DNA from: Sphingomonas faeni
Lineage (GTDB): Bacteria > Pseudomonadota > Alphaproteobacteria > Sphingomonadales > Sphingomonadaceae
Direction of reading: 5' to 3'
Assembly: GCF_024273235.1 (NCBI RefSeq)
Contig: NZ_JANBVH010000011.1
Span: 62,001-126,000 of the forward strand
DNA: 64,000 nt
This document shows, piece by piece, positions 53,276-62,490 of the stretch. Each line of letters starts with the position of its first letter. Position 1 is the stretch's first letter. The notes below the pieces were generated by a model. It was not told the origin of the DNA. It saw only the letters and a list, made by a program, of their open reading frames with translations, and searched no databases. Made by a program: the position numbers and the translations under genes.

Positions 53276-53317
53276 CCGGAGAGACATCGGGAGCTTCCGA
53301 CTGCGATGCCTCTCCGG
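53276..53317. terminator. Hairpin downstream of the second TonB receptor gene
   Basis: CCGGAGAGACATCGG pairs with GCGATGCCTCTCCGG (13 of 15 positions) around a 12-nt loop, 65 bp past the stop of the minus-strand receptor gene. There is no T-run. The rest of 53137-53381 shows nothing else clear. Confidence 0.45.
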
Positions 53318-53381
53318 GCCGTATCCCGCTCTATAAAACGCCAAACCTGAACGCGCCGTGACGACCGATCAGGGGTGACGA

Positions 53382-55808
53382 TCAGAACGACCGCGAGACG
53401 GTCAGGCCATAGGTGCGCGGATCACCGGGCTGGCCGACGATCAGGCCGGTGCTGCCCGACTGGAGTGCGAGCACTTCGTAATAGTTCTCGTCGAACGCGT
53501 TGCGGAGCCAGCCGAAGACGTTCCAGCTGTCCTTCGTCTTGAACCCTAAGCGGAAGTTGCTCAGCGCATAGCCGTTGATGTCGGTATAGGCCGAGCGCGA
53601 CGGGTTGGACGAGAAGGTCGACCGGTAGCTGCCGTCATAACCAAGATAAAGCTGGCCATCGAGACCGGCGAGCGTTGCCGGCAGATCGTATTCCGCACCG
53701 TAGGAGAAGGCCCATTTCGACACGCCGGGCAGGCGCTGGCCGGAGATGTCGCAGTTCTGCGGGCTGATCCCGCCGGCGGTGCCGGGAGCGCTCGGCGTCT
53801 GGCCAGCGGTCGCGGTGGTGCCGCCGGACAGTTCGGGCGGGCACGGCGCATCGACGAACTTCACGTATTTCGCGTCGGTGTAGGCGCCGTTCGCGTAGAA
53901 ACTGAACCGGTCGGTGGGGCGGAACGCCGAGTCGAATTCGAGACCGCGGGTGCGGACCTTGCCGGCATTGGCGAGATAGCCGCGCAGTACGCCGAGCTGG
54001 CCGTTGGTGACGGTCGCCTGGTAATCGCTGATCTCGGTCCAGAACCCCGCGAGGTTCAGGGTAACCCGGCGGTCTAGGAACTGAGTCTTGAGCCCCAATT
54101 CGAAATGGTTCACCTTTTCGGGCTTCACCGTCGCGGCCGAGAGGATCGGGTTGTTGCTGCCGTCGAGCGGCAGGCCGGACAGGTTGATGCCGCCCGACTT
54201 GTAGCTCCGCGCGTAGGTCGCATAGGCGTGAATGTCGGAGGTCACGGTGTAGGCGGCCGTGATATCCCCCGACAGGTTCCAGTTGTCGAAATCGGGCTGA
54301 TAGCTCTGCGGCGCGAGCACGCCGCGCTGGTCCGCGGTCAGCGCCGTGCCAGAGCCGTTGGTGACGACCGAGACATAATCGCCCTTCTTCTTGTCGTAGT
54401 TGAGCCGCAGGCCCGGCGCGATCTGGAACCGGTCGCTGACGTTCCAGGTCAGCTTACCGAACAGCGCCGCGCTGGTGTTCTTGAAGCCGATCGTGTTGCG
54501 TGCGGTCAGGCCGTTCAACGTCGCCGGATTGCGCCCGCCCGCGCTGGTCGGGTTGAGCAGGAACGCACTCGCCGCCGGCCTCTGCACCTGAAGCCCCTGC
54601 GTATCGATCGTCTGGTAGAAATAGAACGCGCCGAGCACGTAATCGAGCGTGTGCCTGCCGTTCGAGGCGATCCGCAGTTCTTGGCTATACTGGGTCTGCT
54701 GCGACGGGTTGGCGGAGACGGTGGTGATCGGCAGGCCGATGAAATCGCGGTCGTTCGACGGATCCCAGTTCCAGAACCGCCACGCGCTGACCGAGGTGAT
54801 CGTCGACGCGCCGAGATCCAGATTGCCGAGCAGAGACACGCCGCCCAGTTCCTGCTTCGCGCGCAACGGCGTATCGACGTCGGTCACCCGGTCGAACGCG
54901 TTTGTCGATGGCACGACATAACCTTGTGCGGCGGCGAGGGCGGCATATTGGCGGTTGAGCGGCCGCTGCGTCGCGCCGGTCCGCGCGTAATATTGCACGC
55001 AGCAATTCGGGTTCTGCTGGCCGTAGTCACCTGACAGAGCGAGATCGAGCGTGTCGGTCGGCTTCCAGTAGAGCTGTCCGCGCACGCTCTTATTGTCCTG
55101 TGCGTTCAGATCCTTGCCGGTCACGACATTGTGGATCGTGCCGTCGCGCTCGGTCACCGATGCCGACAGTCGGATTGCGAGCTTGTCGGGGATCAGCGGG
55201 CCCGACACCGACGCCTTGGCCTGGACGAACTGGTAGTTGCCGGTGGTCAGTTCGATCCGCGCCTCGGGCGTGAAACTGGGCTTGCGCGTCGTGATGTTGA
55301 TCGCGCCGGCGGTGGTGTTCTTGCCGTAGAGCGTGCCTTGGGGCCCGCGGAGGACTTCGATCCGCTCGGTATCGGTGAAGTCGAACGTCGCCGAGGCGAT
55401 CCGGCTGTAATAGACCTGGTCGACATAGATGCCGACGCCCTGCTCGATCCCGTCGTTGGTCAGGCCGAACGGTGCACCGAGACCGCGGATGTTGGCGGCG
55501 GAATTGCGCGGATTGGTGGAATAGAATTGCAGCGTCGGCTGGAGCTGCGTGAGGCGGCTGACATTGTACGCGCCGGTCTCGGCAAGCGCGGTGCCGCCGA
55601 TGACGGACATCGCGATCGGGACGGTCTGGATCGTCTCTGCGCGACGGCGTGCGGTGACGACGATGTCGCCGCCGCCCTGTTGCTGATTGCCGAGACGACC
55701 ATTGGCCGGCTCGGGCGCCTGATCCCCGGCGGGCGTCTGCGGGGTTGCCGGTGGCGGCGGGACGGTAGCGGCCTGACCGGCGAGCAACAGCGCGAGCGTA
55801 AGCGACAT
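53382..55808 (-). CDS. TonB-dependent outer membrane receptor
   Basis: 808 residues. A signal peptide (MSLTLALLLAGQAATV) is followed by a Pro/Gln-rich linker and the TonB box D-I-V-V-T-A-R-R-R-A-E. The plug reads T-V-P-I-A-M-S-V-I, R-G-L-G-A-P-F-G, Y-V-D-Q-V-Y-Y-S and V-L-R-G-P-Q-G-T-L-Y-G-K-N-T-T-A-G-A-I-N-I. The barrel ends in aromatic Y-G-L-T-V-S-R-S-F. The plug type is that of iron-chelate/pesticin-like receptors frequent in sphingomonads; the ligand is unknown. ATG at 55808 with GGGGAAA upstream. Confidence 0.93.
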   Translation of the reverse strand: MSLTLALLLAGQAATVPPPPATPQTPAGDQAPEPANGRLGNQQQGGGDIVVTARRRAETIQTVPIAMSVIGGTALAETGAYNVSRLTQLQPTLQFYSTNPRNSAANIRGLGAPFGLTNDGIEQGVGIYVDQVYYSRIASATFDFTDTERIEVLRGPQGTLYGKNTTAGAINITTRKPSFTPEARIELTTGNYQFVQAKASVSGPLIPDKLAIRLSASVTERDGTIHNVVTGKDLNAQDNKSVRGQLYWKPTDTLDLALSGDYGQQNPNCCVQYYARTGATQRPLNRQYAALAAAQGYVVPSTNAFDRVTDVDTPLRAKQELGGVSLLGNLDLGASTITSVSAWRFWNWDPSNDRDFIGLPITTVSANPSQQTQYSQELRIASNGRHTLDYVLGAFYFYQTIDTQGLQVQRPAASAFLLNPTSAGGRNPATLNGLTARNTIGFKNTSAALFGKLTWNVSDRFQIAPGLRLNYDKKKGDYVSVVTNGSGTALTADQRGVLAPQSYQPDFDNWNLSGDITAAYTVTSDIHAYATYARSYKSGGINLSGLPLDGSNNPILSAATVKPEKVNHFELGLKTQFLDRRVTLNLAGFWTEISDYQATVTNGQLGVLRGYLANAGKVRTRGLEFDSAFRPTDRFSFYANGAYTDAKYVKFVDAPCPPELSGGTTATAGQTPSAPGTAGGISPQNCDISGQRLPGVSKWAFSYGAEYDLPATLAGLDGQLYLGYDGSYRSTFSSNPSRSAYTDINGYALSNFRLGFKTKDSWNVFGWLRNAFDENYYEVLALQSGSTGLIVGQPGDPRTYGLTVSRSF

Positions 55809-55944
55809 GAATTTTTTCCCCTGAACCTCGGCGCGCAAAGTCTACCGATTTGGGGGATATTCAATGCGAGCTTGTCTTTGGGGGTGGAAAGAGTGGCTTC
55901 GTGGCGCTCGTGCCAGGCTTCAAAAGAGACGAGCTGCGTGAAAT

Positions 55945-55975
55945 CTGTCACCCCGGACTGGTTCCGGGGTGACGG
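55945..55975. repeat. Short family E hairpin
   Basis: CTGTCACCCCGGACTGGTTC plus CGGGGTGACGG: the arms GTCACCCCGGA and TTCCGGGGTGAC pair nearly perfectly. It precedes a family A copy by 38 bp. Together they fill the gene-free 55809-56143 interval, along with the promoter region of the receptor gene. Confidence 0.7.
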
Positions 55976-56012
55976 AAGGAAACAGGACGGCTTGCGACAG
56001 ACACCGGCCACG

Positions 56013-56140
56013 TTCCTCCCCCGCCAGGGGGAGGTGGCGCCGAAGGTGACGGAGGGGGAGGATACGGAACGAAGGTTGGCGCTTACCTCCCCCTCCGTCT
56101 GGCAAGGGCCAGACACCTCCCCCTGGCGGGGGAGGATCGA
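56013..56140. repeat. Family A palindromic element, copy 4
   Basis: The outer arms TTCCTCCCCCGCCAGGGGGA and CCCTGGCGGGGGAGGATCGA, with the middle stem GACGGAGGGGGAGG/CCTCCCCCTCCGTC, match copies 1-3. It ends three bases short of the pyrG stop codon. Confidence 0.88.
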
Positions 56141-56143
56141 AGG

Positions 56144-57778
56144 TCAGACCAGGCGGCTCTGCTTCACCGCGGCTTCGATGAAGCTGGCGAACAGGGGGTG
56201 CGGGTCGAAGGGCTTGGACTTCAGTTCGGGGTGGAACTGGACGCCGACGAACCAGGGATGGTCGGGGCGTTCGACGATCTCGGGGAGCGTGCCGTCGGGG
56301 GACATGCCGGAGAAGACGAGGCCGCCCTGTTCGAGCGCTTCCTTATACCCCGTGTTGACCTCGTAACGGTGACGATGGCGTTCCGAGATTTCAGTGCCGC
56401 CATAGATCGAGGCCACCACGCTGTTGCCGGTCAGCTTCGCGTCATACGCGCCGAGCCGCATCGTGCCGCCCATGTCGCCTTCGGCCGCCCGCGTTTCGAG
56501 GCCTTCGCGGCCCATCCATTCGGTGATCATGCCGACCACCGGCTCGTCGGTCGGGCCGAACTCGGTCGACGACGCATTGGGGATCCCGGCGAGATCGCGC
56601 GCGCCCTCGACGCAGGCCATCTGCATGCCGAAGCAGATGCCGAAATAGGGAATCTTCCGTTCGCGCGCGAACTTCACCGACGCGATCTTGCCCTCCGCGC
56701 CACGCTCACCGAACGCGCCGGGAACGAGGATCGCGTCGCACGGCTCCAACTGGCCGGCAATGTCGCTCTCGGCGTTCTCGAACAGCTCGGCGTCGATCCA
56801 GCGGACGTTGACCTTCACGCGATTCGCGATGCCGCCATGGACCAAAGCCTCGTTGAGCGACTTGTACGCGTCCTGGAGCCCAACATATTTGCCGACCACG
56901 CCGATCGTGACTTCGCCTTGCGGATTGGTCAGGCGGTCCATGATCTCGGTCCAGCGCGACAGGTCGGGTGCCTCGGCGGGTTCGATACCGAACGCGCGCA
57001 GCACTTCGATGTCGAGGCCTTCGCCGTGATACTGGAGCGGCACCGCGTAGATGCTCTTCGCGTCGAGCGCGGGGATGACGGCGCTGGCGGGGACGTTGCA
57101 GAACAGCGCGATCTTGGCGCGCTCCGATGGCGGCAGCGGATGTTCGCAGCGGCAGACGAGCACGTCGGGCTGAACGCCGAGCGCGGCGAGTTCGCGGACC
57201 GAATGCTGGGTCGGCTTGGTCTTCAGTTCGCCAGCGGCGGCGATGTACGGCACCAGGGTTACGTGGATACTGATCGCGTTGCCGCGGCCTTCCTCGTTCT
57301 TGAGCTGGCGAATCGCCTCGATGAACGGCAGCGATTCGATATCGCCGACGGTGCCGCCGATCTCGCAGAGGATGAAATCGATGCCGTCGGTTTCGGCGCG
57401 GGCGAACGCCTTGATCGCGTCGGTGACGTGCGGGATGACCTGCACGGTGGCGCCGAGATAATCGCCGCGACGCTCGCGCGTGATGATCTGCTGATAGATG
57501 CGACCAGACGTGACGTTGTCCGACTGGCGCGAGGGAACGCCGGTGAAGCGCTCGTAATGGCCGAGGTCGAGATCGGTCTCGGCGCCGTCGTCGGTGACGT
57601 ACACCTCGCCGTGCTGATACGGCGACATCGTGCCGGGATCGACGTTAAGATACGGATCAAACTTCCGAATCCTGACGCTGTAACCGCGTGCCTGAAGGAG
57701 GGCGGCAAGCGATGCCGCCATGAGACCTTTACCGAGCGACGAAACCACGCCCCCGGTGATGAAAATGTACCGAGCCAT
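56144..57778 (-). CDS. pyrG: CTP synthase
   Basis: 544 residues. It aminates UTP to CTP using glutamine. The N-terminal synthetase starts [16 protein letters not shown] with its P-loop. [11 protein letters not shown] and the tunnel region follow. The C-terminal glutamine amidotransferase carries G-I-C-F-G-M-Q (nucleophile Cys near residue 380) and the terminal H-P-E. ATG at 57778. secG lies 84 bp upstream on the same strand. Confidence 0.97.
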   Translation of the reverse strand: MARYIFITGGVVSSLGKGLMAASLAALLQARGYSVRIRKFDPYLNVDPGTMSPYQHGEVYVTDDGAETDLDLGHYERFTGVPSRQSDNVTSGRIYQQIITRERRGDYLGATVQVIPHVTDAIKAFARAETDGIDFILCEIGGTVGDIESLPFIEAIRQLKNEEGRGNAISIHVTLVPYIAAAGELKTKPTQHSVRELAALGVQPDVLVCRCEHPLPPSERAKIALFCNVPASAVIPALDAKSIYAVPLQYHGEGLDIEVLRAFGIEPAEAPDLSRWTEIMDRLTNPQGEVTIGVVGKYVGLQDAYKSLNEALVHGGIANRVKVNVRWIDAELFENAESDIAGQLEPCDAILVPGAFGERGAEGKIASVKFARERKIPYFGICFGMQMACVEGARDLAGIPNASSTEFGPTDEPVVGMITEWMGREGLETRAAEGDMGGTMRLGAYDAKLTGNSVVASIYGGTEISERHRHRYEVNTGYKEALEQGGLVFSGMSPDGTLPEIVERPDHPWFVGVQFHPELKSKPFDPHPLFASFIEAAVKQSRLV

Positions 57779-57862
57779 GGGAAGAGTCTCGTAGCGTGTG
57801 TTGGGGACGAACGACAAGCGCCCGCGGATCACGCGGGGCGCATTTATCGGCGAATGGAGTGT

Positions 57863-58258
57863 TTAGTTGGCTAGCGGGACCGCGCCGTTGTCGGCCGGAG
57901 CCGTGGTACCAGCGGGAACGCCGGCGTTTTCACCGCCACCGGCGAACGGTGCGGCGTCGCCCTTCGGCTGTGCGGTCGGGACGGCCGTTGCCGCCGCGGG
58001 GGTGCGGGCGAGCGAGGTGTCGATCGTGGTCGTCCGGTGATTCGCCGCGAGGACCGCGAGCAGGATCGAGAACAGCACGAACATCGTCGCGAGGACGCCG
58101 GTCGCGCGGGTCAGGAAATCGGCCGCGCCGCGGGCCGACATCAGGCCCGACGGGCTACCGCCCATGCCCAGACCGCCGCCTTCCGACCGCTGCATGAGGA
58201 TCACCGTGACGAGGGCGGCCGCGATGATCGCGTGGATGACGAGCAGGAAGGCGAACAT
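57863..58258 (-). CDS. secG: Preprotein translocase subunit SecG
   Basis: 131 residues. The two SecG helices (F-A-F-L-L-V-I-H-A-I-I-A-A-A-L-V-T-V-I-L and V-L-A-T-M-F-V-L-F-S-I-L-L-A-V-L) flank the conserved Q-R-S-E-G-G-G-L-G-M-G-G. A long Ala/Pro-rich tail follows, which is usual in sphingomonads. SecG speeds Sec translocation and precedes pyrG in many alphaproteobacteria. Confidence 0.93.
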   Translation of the reverse strand: MFAFLLVIHAIIAAALVTVILMQRSEGGGLGMGGSPSGLMSARGAADFLTRATGVLATMFVLFSILLAVLAANHRTTTIDTSLARTPAAATAVPTAQPKGDAAPFAGGGENAGVPAGTTAPADNGAVPLAN

Positions 58259-58478
58259 TGCGCGGAAAACCCCGGAACTTTTGCGAAGGCGCGCACATAG
58301 GCGACACCGCGGCTTCGATCAACCGGGCGATCAACCGGATCGGGGGCACGGCATATCGCATGCCGCGTGCGAAACTACGGAAACAAGCCGTGCGGGCAGG
58401 CGTTGTGAACCCGTAATGACGCTCATGACTGGGTATCGTGCATATAAATTCAGATGGCGGATCAACGCTGTGGCATCA

Positions 58479-58850
58479 ATGGCAGCCAATACCTTATCGA
58501 CCTGGATGACCGCTCTGGTGGATTATGTCCGCTCGGGCGAACCCGATCTGACCAATCGTCAGATGGCATTGCTTCTGCTCGTTTACCTTAAACCCGGGCC
58601 GCATACGGTGCGCGGCCTCGCCCGTGCGCTGAACGTATCGAAGCCGGTCGTCACGCGCGCCTTGAACAGATTGGGTGCCCTCGGCTATCTGCGCCGGCAA
58701 CGCGACGACAGCGACAAGCGCAACATCTTCGTCGCGCGCACGACCGAAGGGGCAGATTTTCTTGAAGAGTTCGGGCAATTCATCGGCGACGGCCCCGCCC
58801 CCAACGATGCTGGCGCCGGCTCAAACGGCCGTACCCCCGCTCACGCTTGA
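58479..58850 (+). CDS. MarR family winged-helix protein
   Basis: 123 residues. L-T-N-R-Q-M-A-L-L-L-L-V-Y, then T-V-R-G-L-A-R-A-L-N-V-S-K-P-V-V-T-R-A-L-N-R-L and the wing R-R-Q-R-D-D-S-D-K-R-N give a clear MarR fold. An upstream ATG at 58416 is in frame. The last 44 bases overlap the next gene in another frame. With argC downstream the cluster may be one transcript, but a link in function is not evident. Confidence 0.83.
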   Translation: MAANTLSTWMTALVDYVRSGEPDLTNRQMALLLLVYLKPGPHTVRGLARALNVSKPVVTRALNRLGALGYLRRQRDDSDKRNIFVARTTEGADFLEEFGQFIGDGPAPNDAGAGSNGRTPAHA

Positions 58851-59205
58851 GCCATTCGACGACAAGGCCCGTACGAGCTTTTCGCTGACGGGCCGTTCGG
58901 TGGATCTGGACCCGCGCACGCATGCGGTTCGGCGCGATATCGCCGACATTCGGTTGGCCGAATACGTATTCGCTCCACACTATGCCGTGCCGATGATACG
59001 GGCCGTCGCGCGCACAGCTTTGTTGCGCAGTGAACGAGACGAAGCGAGCGATACGATGGTCGACCTCAACCCCGGCGACAGTTTCGAAGTGTTGGAGATT
59101 GCTGGCGTTTCCGCATGGGGCGTCGCGCGGCCAAGCGGTCTGGTCGGCTATGTCGAGACTGCGGCGCTCGATCTGCCGGCCGATCTGCCAGCGGACGCAG
59201 CATGA
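58807..59205 (+). CDS. SH3-domain protein
   Basis: 132 residues starting inside the MarR gene, in a different frame. The N-terminal half is S-L-T-G-R-S-V-D-L-D-P-R-T-H-A-V-R-R-D-I-A-D-I-R-L-A-E-Y-V-F. It precedes a bacterial SH3-type barrel (L-N-P-G-D-S-F-E-V-L-E-I-A-G-V-S-A-W-G-V-A, G-L-V-G-Y-V). Such domains often target peptidoglycan, although no signal peptide is seen. The start is uncertain because there is no ribosome site. Its stop overlaps argC (ATGA). Confidence 0.78.
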   Translation: MLAPAQTAVPPLTLEPFDDKARTSFSLTGRSVDLDPRTHAVRRDIADIRLAEYVFAPHYAVPMIRAVARTALLRSERDEASDTMVDLNPGDSFEVLEIAGVSAWGVARPSGLVGYVETAALDLPADLPADAA

Positions 59206-60125
59206 CCAGCGTCTTCATCGACGGCGCCGTCGGCACCACCGGCCTCGAAATCCGCGATCGGCTTGCCGGACGGAGCGATATCTCGATTGCGTTGCTGGCC
59301 GAGGATCGCCGCAAGGATCCGGCGGCACGGCGCGAGGCCTTGAACGATGCCGATTTCGTCATCCTCTGCTTGCCCGACGACGCGGCGCGCGAGGCGGTAG
59401 CCCTGATCGACAACTCGCGAACCCGCGTGATCGACGCGTCGAGCGCGCACCGCGTCGCTGCGGGTTGGACCTACGGCTTCCCCGAGCTGCCAGGTCAGGC
59501 CGAGAAGATCGCCAGCGCCGCTCGGGTCGCGAACCCGGGTTGTTATCCCACCGGCTTCCTCGCGCTCGTCGCGCCGCTGGTTTCCGCCGGACTGATCCCC
59601 GCCGATCTTCCGCTGAGCATCAACGCGACCTCGGGCTATTCGGGCGGCGGCAAGGCGATGATCGCCGAGTTTGAGGCCGGTGGCTCGACCACCGCGTTCC
59701 GCGCCTATGCGCTCGGCCTCGCGCACAAGCACATCGCCGAGATGACGCAGCATGCGGGCCTGACCCACGCACCGATCTTCGCGCCCGCGGTGGCCAACGC
59801 CTATCGCGGCATGGTCGTCGAGGTCCCGCTTCATCTCCACGCCCTGCCCGGCCGCCCGACCCTCGCGGCGATCGAGGACGTCTTGCGCGCGGCGTTCGAC
59901 GGCGCGACGCTCGTGACGGTGGCGCCCGGCGACATCGGCGCGATCGATATCGAGGAGAATGCAGGGACCGACCGGCTCACGCTGCGGGTCTGCGGCAACG
60001 ATTCGGTCGGCCATGCACGGCTGGTCGCGACGCTCGACAATCTGGGCAAGGGCGCCGGCGGTGCCGCGGTCCAGAACCTCAACATCATGGCCGGGGTCGA
60101 CCCGGTCGCCGGCCTGGTTTTCTGA
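59202..60125 (+). CDS. argC: N-acetyl-gamma-glutamyl-phosphate reductase
   Basis: 307 residues of the shorter (type 2) ArgC family. It catalyses the NADPH-dependent third step of arginine synthesis. F-I-D-G-A-V-G-T-T-G-L-E-I is the nucleotide-binding start. Cys114 in N-P-G-C-Y-P-T-G is the catalytic residue. S-G-Y-S-G-G-G-K and A-H-K-H-I-A-E-M complete the site. It is translationally coupled to the SH3 gene, and zwf starts 23 bp after it. Confidence 0.94.
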   Translation: MTSVFIDGAVGTTGLEIRDRLAGRSDISIALLAEDRRKDPAARREALNDADFVILCLPDDAAREAVALIDNSRTRVIDASSAHRVAAGWTYGFPELPGQAEKIASAARVANPGCYPTGFLALVAPLVSAGLIPADLPLSINATSGYSGGGKAMIAEFEAGGSTTAFRAYALGLAHKHIAEMTQHAGLTHAPIFAPAVANAYRGMVVEVPLHLHALPGRPTLAAIEDVLRAAFDGATLVTVAPGDIGAIDIEENAGTDRLTLRVCGNDSVGHARLVATLDNLGKGAGGAAVQNLNIMAGVDPVAGLVF

Positions 60126-60148
60126 ACCGGCCAGTTCCAGGAGCTTTC

Positions 60149-61612
60149 ATGCACCGTAATCCCGTAGCCAAGCTGCTCCTGTTCGGCGCGACCGGCGATC
60201 TCGCGCAGCGCATGCTGCTGCCGTCGCTCTATGGCCTGCACGCCGACGGCCTGCTGCCCGAGGACCTGACGATCACCGGCGCTGCGCGTCACGAGCATGA
60301 CGACAAGGATTACCGCAAGTTCGCCAAGAAGGCGCTCGACGAGTTCCTGCCCGAGGATCGCAAGGACGAAGCTGCGATCGGGACGTTCCTCGACCGGCTG
60401 TTCTATCAGGCGACCGACCTGTCGGATCCCGCCGCGTTCCAACCACTGGCGGACAAGATCGGCGATATCTCCGGCGGCCTCGCAATCTACCTCTCGACCG
60501 CGCCGTCGCTCTTCGAATCGGCGATCGAAGGGCTGCACAAGGTCGGCCTTGCCGGCGAGACGGTCCGCGTCGGGCTGGAAAAGCCGCTCGGCTACGATCT
60601 GGAGACGAGCCGCGAGATCAACGACGCGGTGGCGAAGGCCTTCCCGGAAGACCGGACCTATCGGATCGATCATTACCTCGGCAAGGAAACCGTCCAGAAC
60701 ATCCTCGCGCTGCGCTTCGGCAACTCGTTCTTCGAGCCAGTCTGGAATGCGCAGGGCATCGACAACGTCCAGATCACGATCTCCGAGACGGTCGGGCTGG
60801 AGGAGCGCGCGGGCTATTACGAGAACGCCGGCGCGCTGCGCGACATGGTCCAGAACCATATGCTGCAACTGCTCGCGCTGATTGCGATGGAGCCGCCCGC
60901 ACGGTTCGAAGGCACCGACGTGCGCGACGAAAAATCGAAGGTCTTCCGTTCGCTGCGCCTGATCAAGCCCGAGGAAGTGCCCAACGTCACGGTCACCGGC
61001 CAATATGGCGAAGGCGCGGTGAAGGGGAAGTTCGTCAAGAGCTACTCCGACGAACTCGGCGAGGCCTCGAACACCGAGACGTTCGTCGCGATCAAGGCGC
61101 ATGTCGACAATTGGCGCTGGCGCGGCGTGCCCTTCTATCTGCGCACCGGCAAGCGCATGGCCGCGCGCCGCAGCGAGATCGCGATCCAGTTCAAGTCGGT
61201 ACCGCATTCGATGTTCGCCGGGCGTGGCGGGTTGTTGCAGCCCAACATGCTGATCATCCGCCTGCAGCCGGAGGAATATGTCCAGTTGCTGGTTATGGCG
61301 AAGGAGCCGGGTCTCGACCGCGACGGCGTCCGCCTGCGCGAAGTGCCACTGAACCTCAGCATGGACGCCGAGTTCGCCGGCACGCGTCGGCGGATCGCGT
61401 ATGAACGCCTGCTGCTCGACCTGATCGAGGGCGACCAGACGCTGTTCGTGCGCCGCGACGAGGTCGAGGCGCAATGGACCTGGATCGACGCGATCCGCGA
61501 GGGCTGGAAGGCGAACGCGATGAAGCCCAAAAGCTATCCGTCGGGTAGCTGGGGTCCGTCCGCGGCGATCGCACTGACCGAGCGCGACGGCGTGACCTGG
61601 CAGGACGACTGA
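60149..61612 (+). CDS. zwf: Glucose-6-phosphate 1-dehydrogenase
   Basis: 487 residues. It oxidises glucose-6-phosphate to 6-phosphogluconolactone with NADP. L-F-G-A-T-G-D-L-A-Q-R-M-L binds the nucleotide; the active-site R-I-D-H-Y-L-G-K-E is near residue 172, and an E-K-P-L-G-like segment precedes it. It starts the Entner-Doudoroff series zwf-pgl-edd. It is close behind argC but separated from pgl by a palindrome. Confidence 0.96.
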   Translation: MHRNPVAKLLLFGATGDLAQRMLLPSLYGLHADGLLPEDLTITGAARHEHDDKDYRKFAKKALDEFLPEDRKDEAAIGTFLDRLFYQATDLSDPAAFQPLADKIGDISGGLAIYLSTAPSLFESAIEGLHKVGLAGETVRVGLEKPLGYDLETSREINDAVAKAFPEDRTYRIDHYLGKETVQNILALRFGNSFFEPVWNAQGIDNVQITISETVGLEERAGYYENAGALRDMVQNHMLQLLALIAMEPPARFEGTDVRDEKSKVFRSLRLIKPEEVPNVTVTGQYGEGAVKGKFVKSYSDELGEASNTETFVAIKAHVDNWRWRGVPFYLRTGKRMAARRSEIAIQFKSVPHSMFAGRGGLLQPNMLIIRLQPEEYVQLLVMAKEPGLDRDGVRLREVPLNLSMDAEFAGTRRRIAYERLLLDLIEGDQTLFVRRDEVEAQWTWIDAIREGWKANAMKPKSYPSGSWGPSAAIALTERDGVTWQDD

Positions 61613-61625
61613 GTTTGGTTTCTTC

Positions 61626-61745
61626 CGTTCGTCCCGAGTAGCCTTCGAGCGAAGCCGAGAAGGCGTATCGAGGGATCGGCCCGATTGTGGCATTGTACCT
61701 CGATACGGGATCTCGACTTCGCTCGATCCCTACTCGGCACGAACG
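61626..61745. repeat. Palindromic element between zwf and pgl
   Basis: CGTTCGTCCCGAGTAG (61626-61641) and CTACTCGGCACGAACG (61730-61745) pair at 15 of 16 positions. Inside are GTATCGAGGGATCG and CTCGATACGGGATC arms plus TTCGAGCGAAGCCGA/TCGACTTCGCTCGA. It shares the GAGCGAAGTCGA core with the mdcD array. It sits between two genes of one pathway operon, starting 14 bp after zwf. Confidence 0.85.
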
Positions 61746-61783
61746 GCATTTTTGACAGCAATTTTCTGAGTGAGTTCAAATAT

Positions 61784-62488
61784 ATGACCGAAATCGAATG
61801 GTGGGATTACGAGGATTCCGACGAGCTCGCCAACGCAGTCGCGGGCGATATCCAGTTCGTCATCGAGAGTGCGCTCGACGCGCGCGGCTCGGCGGTGATC
61901 GCGCTCGCGGGCGGCAAGACGCCGTTCGCCGCGTATGAAAAGCTCGCCCAGGCCAAGCTCGACTGGAAGAAGGTCACGATCATTCCCGGCGACGAGCGGA
62001 TCGTGAAGCTCGGCGATCCGCTGTCCAACGTGACGGCGCTGGCGAAGATCTTCCTCCCCAAGGGCGCGCGCGTGAAGCCGATCGTTCCCGAGGCGATGTC
62101 GGACTATAAGGCTGCGGGTCGCTCGGCGGATGCGCTCATGCAGGACCTGCACTGGCCGCTCGACTTCTGTCTGCTCGGCATGGGTGGCGACGGGCATACC
62201 GCGTCGATCTTCCCCGGCCCCGATTATGACGAGGCGCTGAGCGGTCCCAAGGAACGCCGTGCGCTCGGCGTAATGCCCGATCCGCTGCCGCCCGAAGCAC
62301 CGCTAGCGCGCGTCACGCTTTCGGCGGCGGCGATCGCTTCGTCGAAGGCGCTGATGATCATGATCACCGGCGACGCGAAGAAGAAGGTGCTGGAGCAGGC
62401 GATCGAACAGGGGCCATCGTCGTCCTATCCGATCGGCCGCGTGCTCGCCGAAGTCGAGCTGCCGGTCGACGTGCACTGGGCACCGTGA
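61784..62488 (+). CDS. pgl: 6-phosphogluconolactonase
   Basis: 234 residues of the SugP/NagB-like family. A-L-A-G-G-K-T-P-F-A-A-Y, I-P-G-D-E-R and L-L-G-M-G-G-D-G-H-T-A-S-I-F-P are the standard motifs. It hydrolyses the lactone made by Zwf. The ATG at 61784 is 39 bp past the palindromic element. edd begins 2 bp after its stop. Confidence 0.95.
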   Translation: MTEIEWWDYEDSDELANAVAGDIQFVIESALDARGSAVIALAGGKTPFAAYEKLAQAKLDWKKVTIIPGDERIVKLGDPLSNVTALAKIFLPKGARVKPIVPEAMSDYKAAGRSADALMQDLHWPLDFCLLGMGGDGHTASIFPGPDYDEALSGPKERRALGVMPDPLPPEAPLARVTLSAAAIASSKALMIMITGDAKKKVLEQAIEQGPSSSYPIGRVLAEVELPVDVHWAP

Positions 62489-62490
62489 CC

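Noticed and set aside
56198..57874. 558-codon plus-strand frame opposite pyrG
   Set aside because: Antisense to CTP synthase, no recognisable domain.
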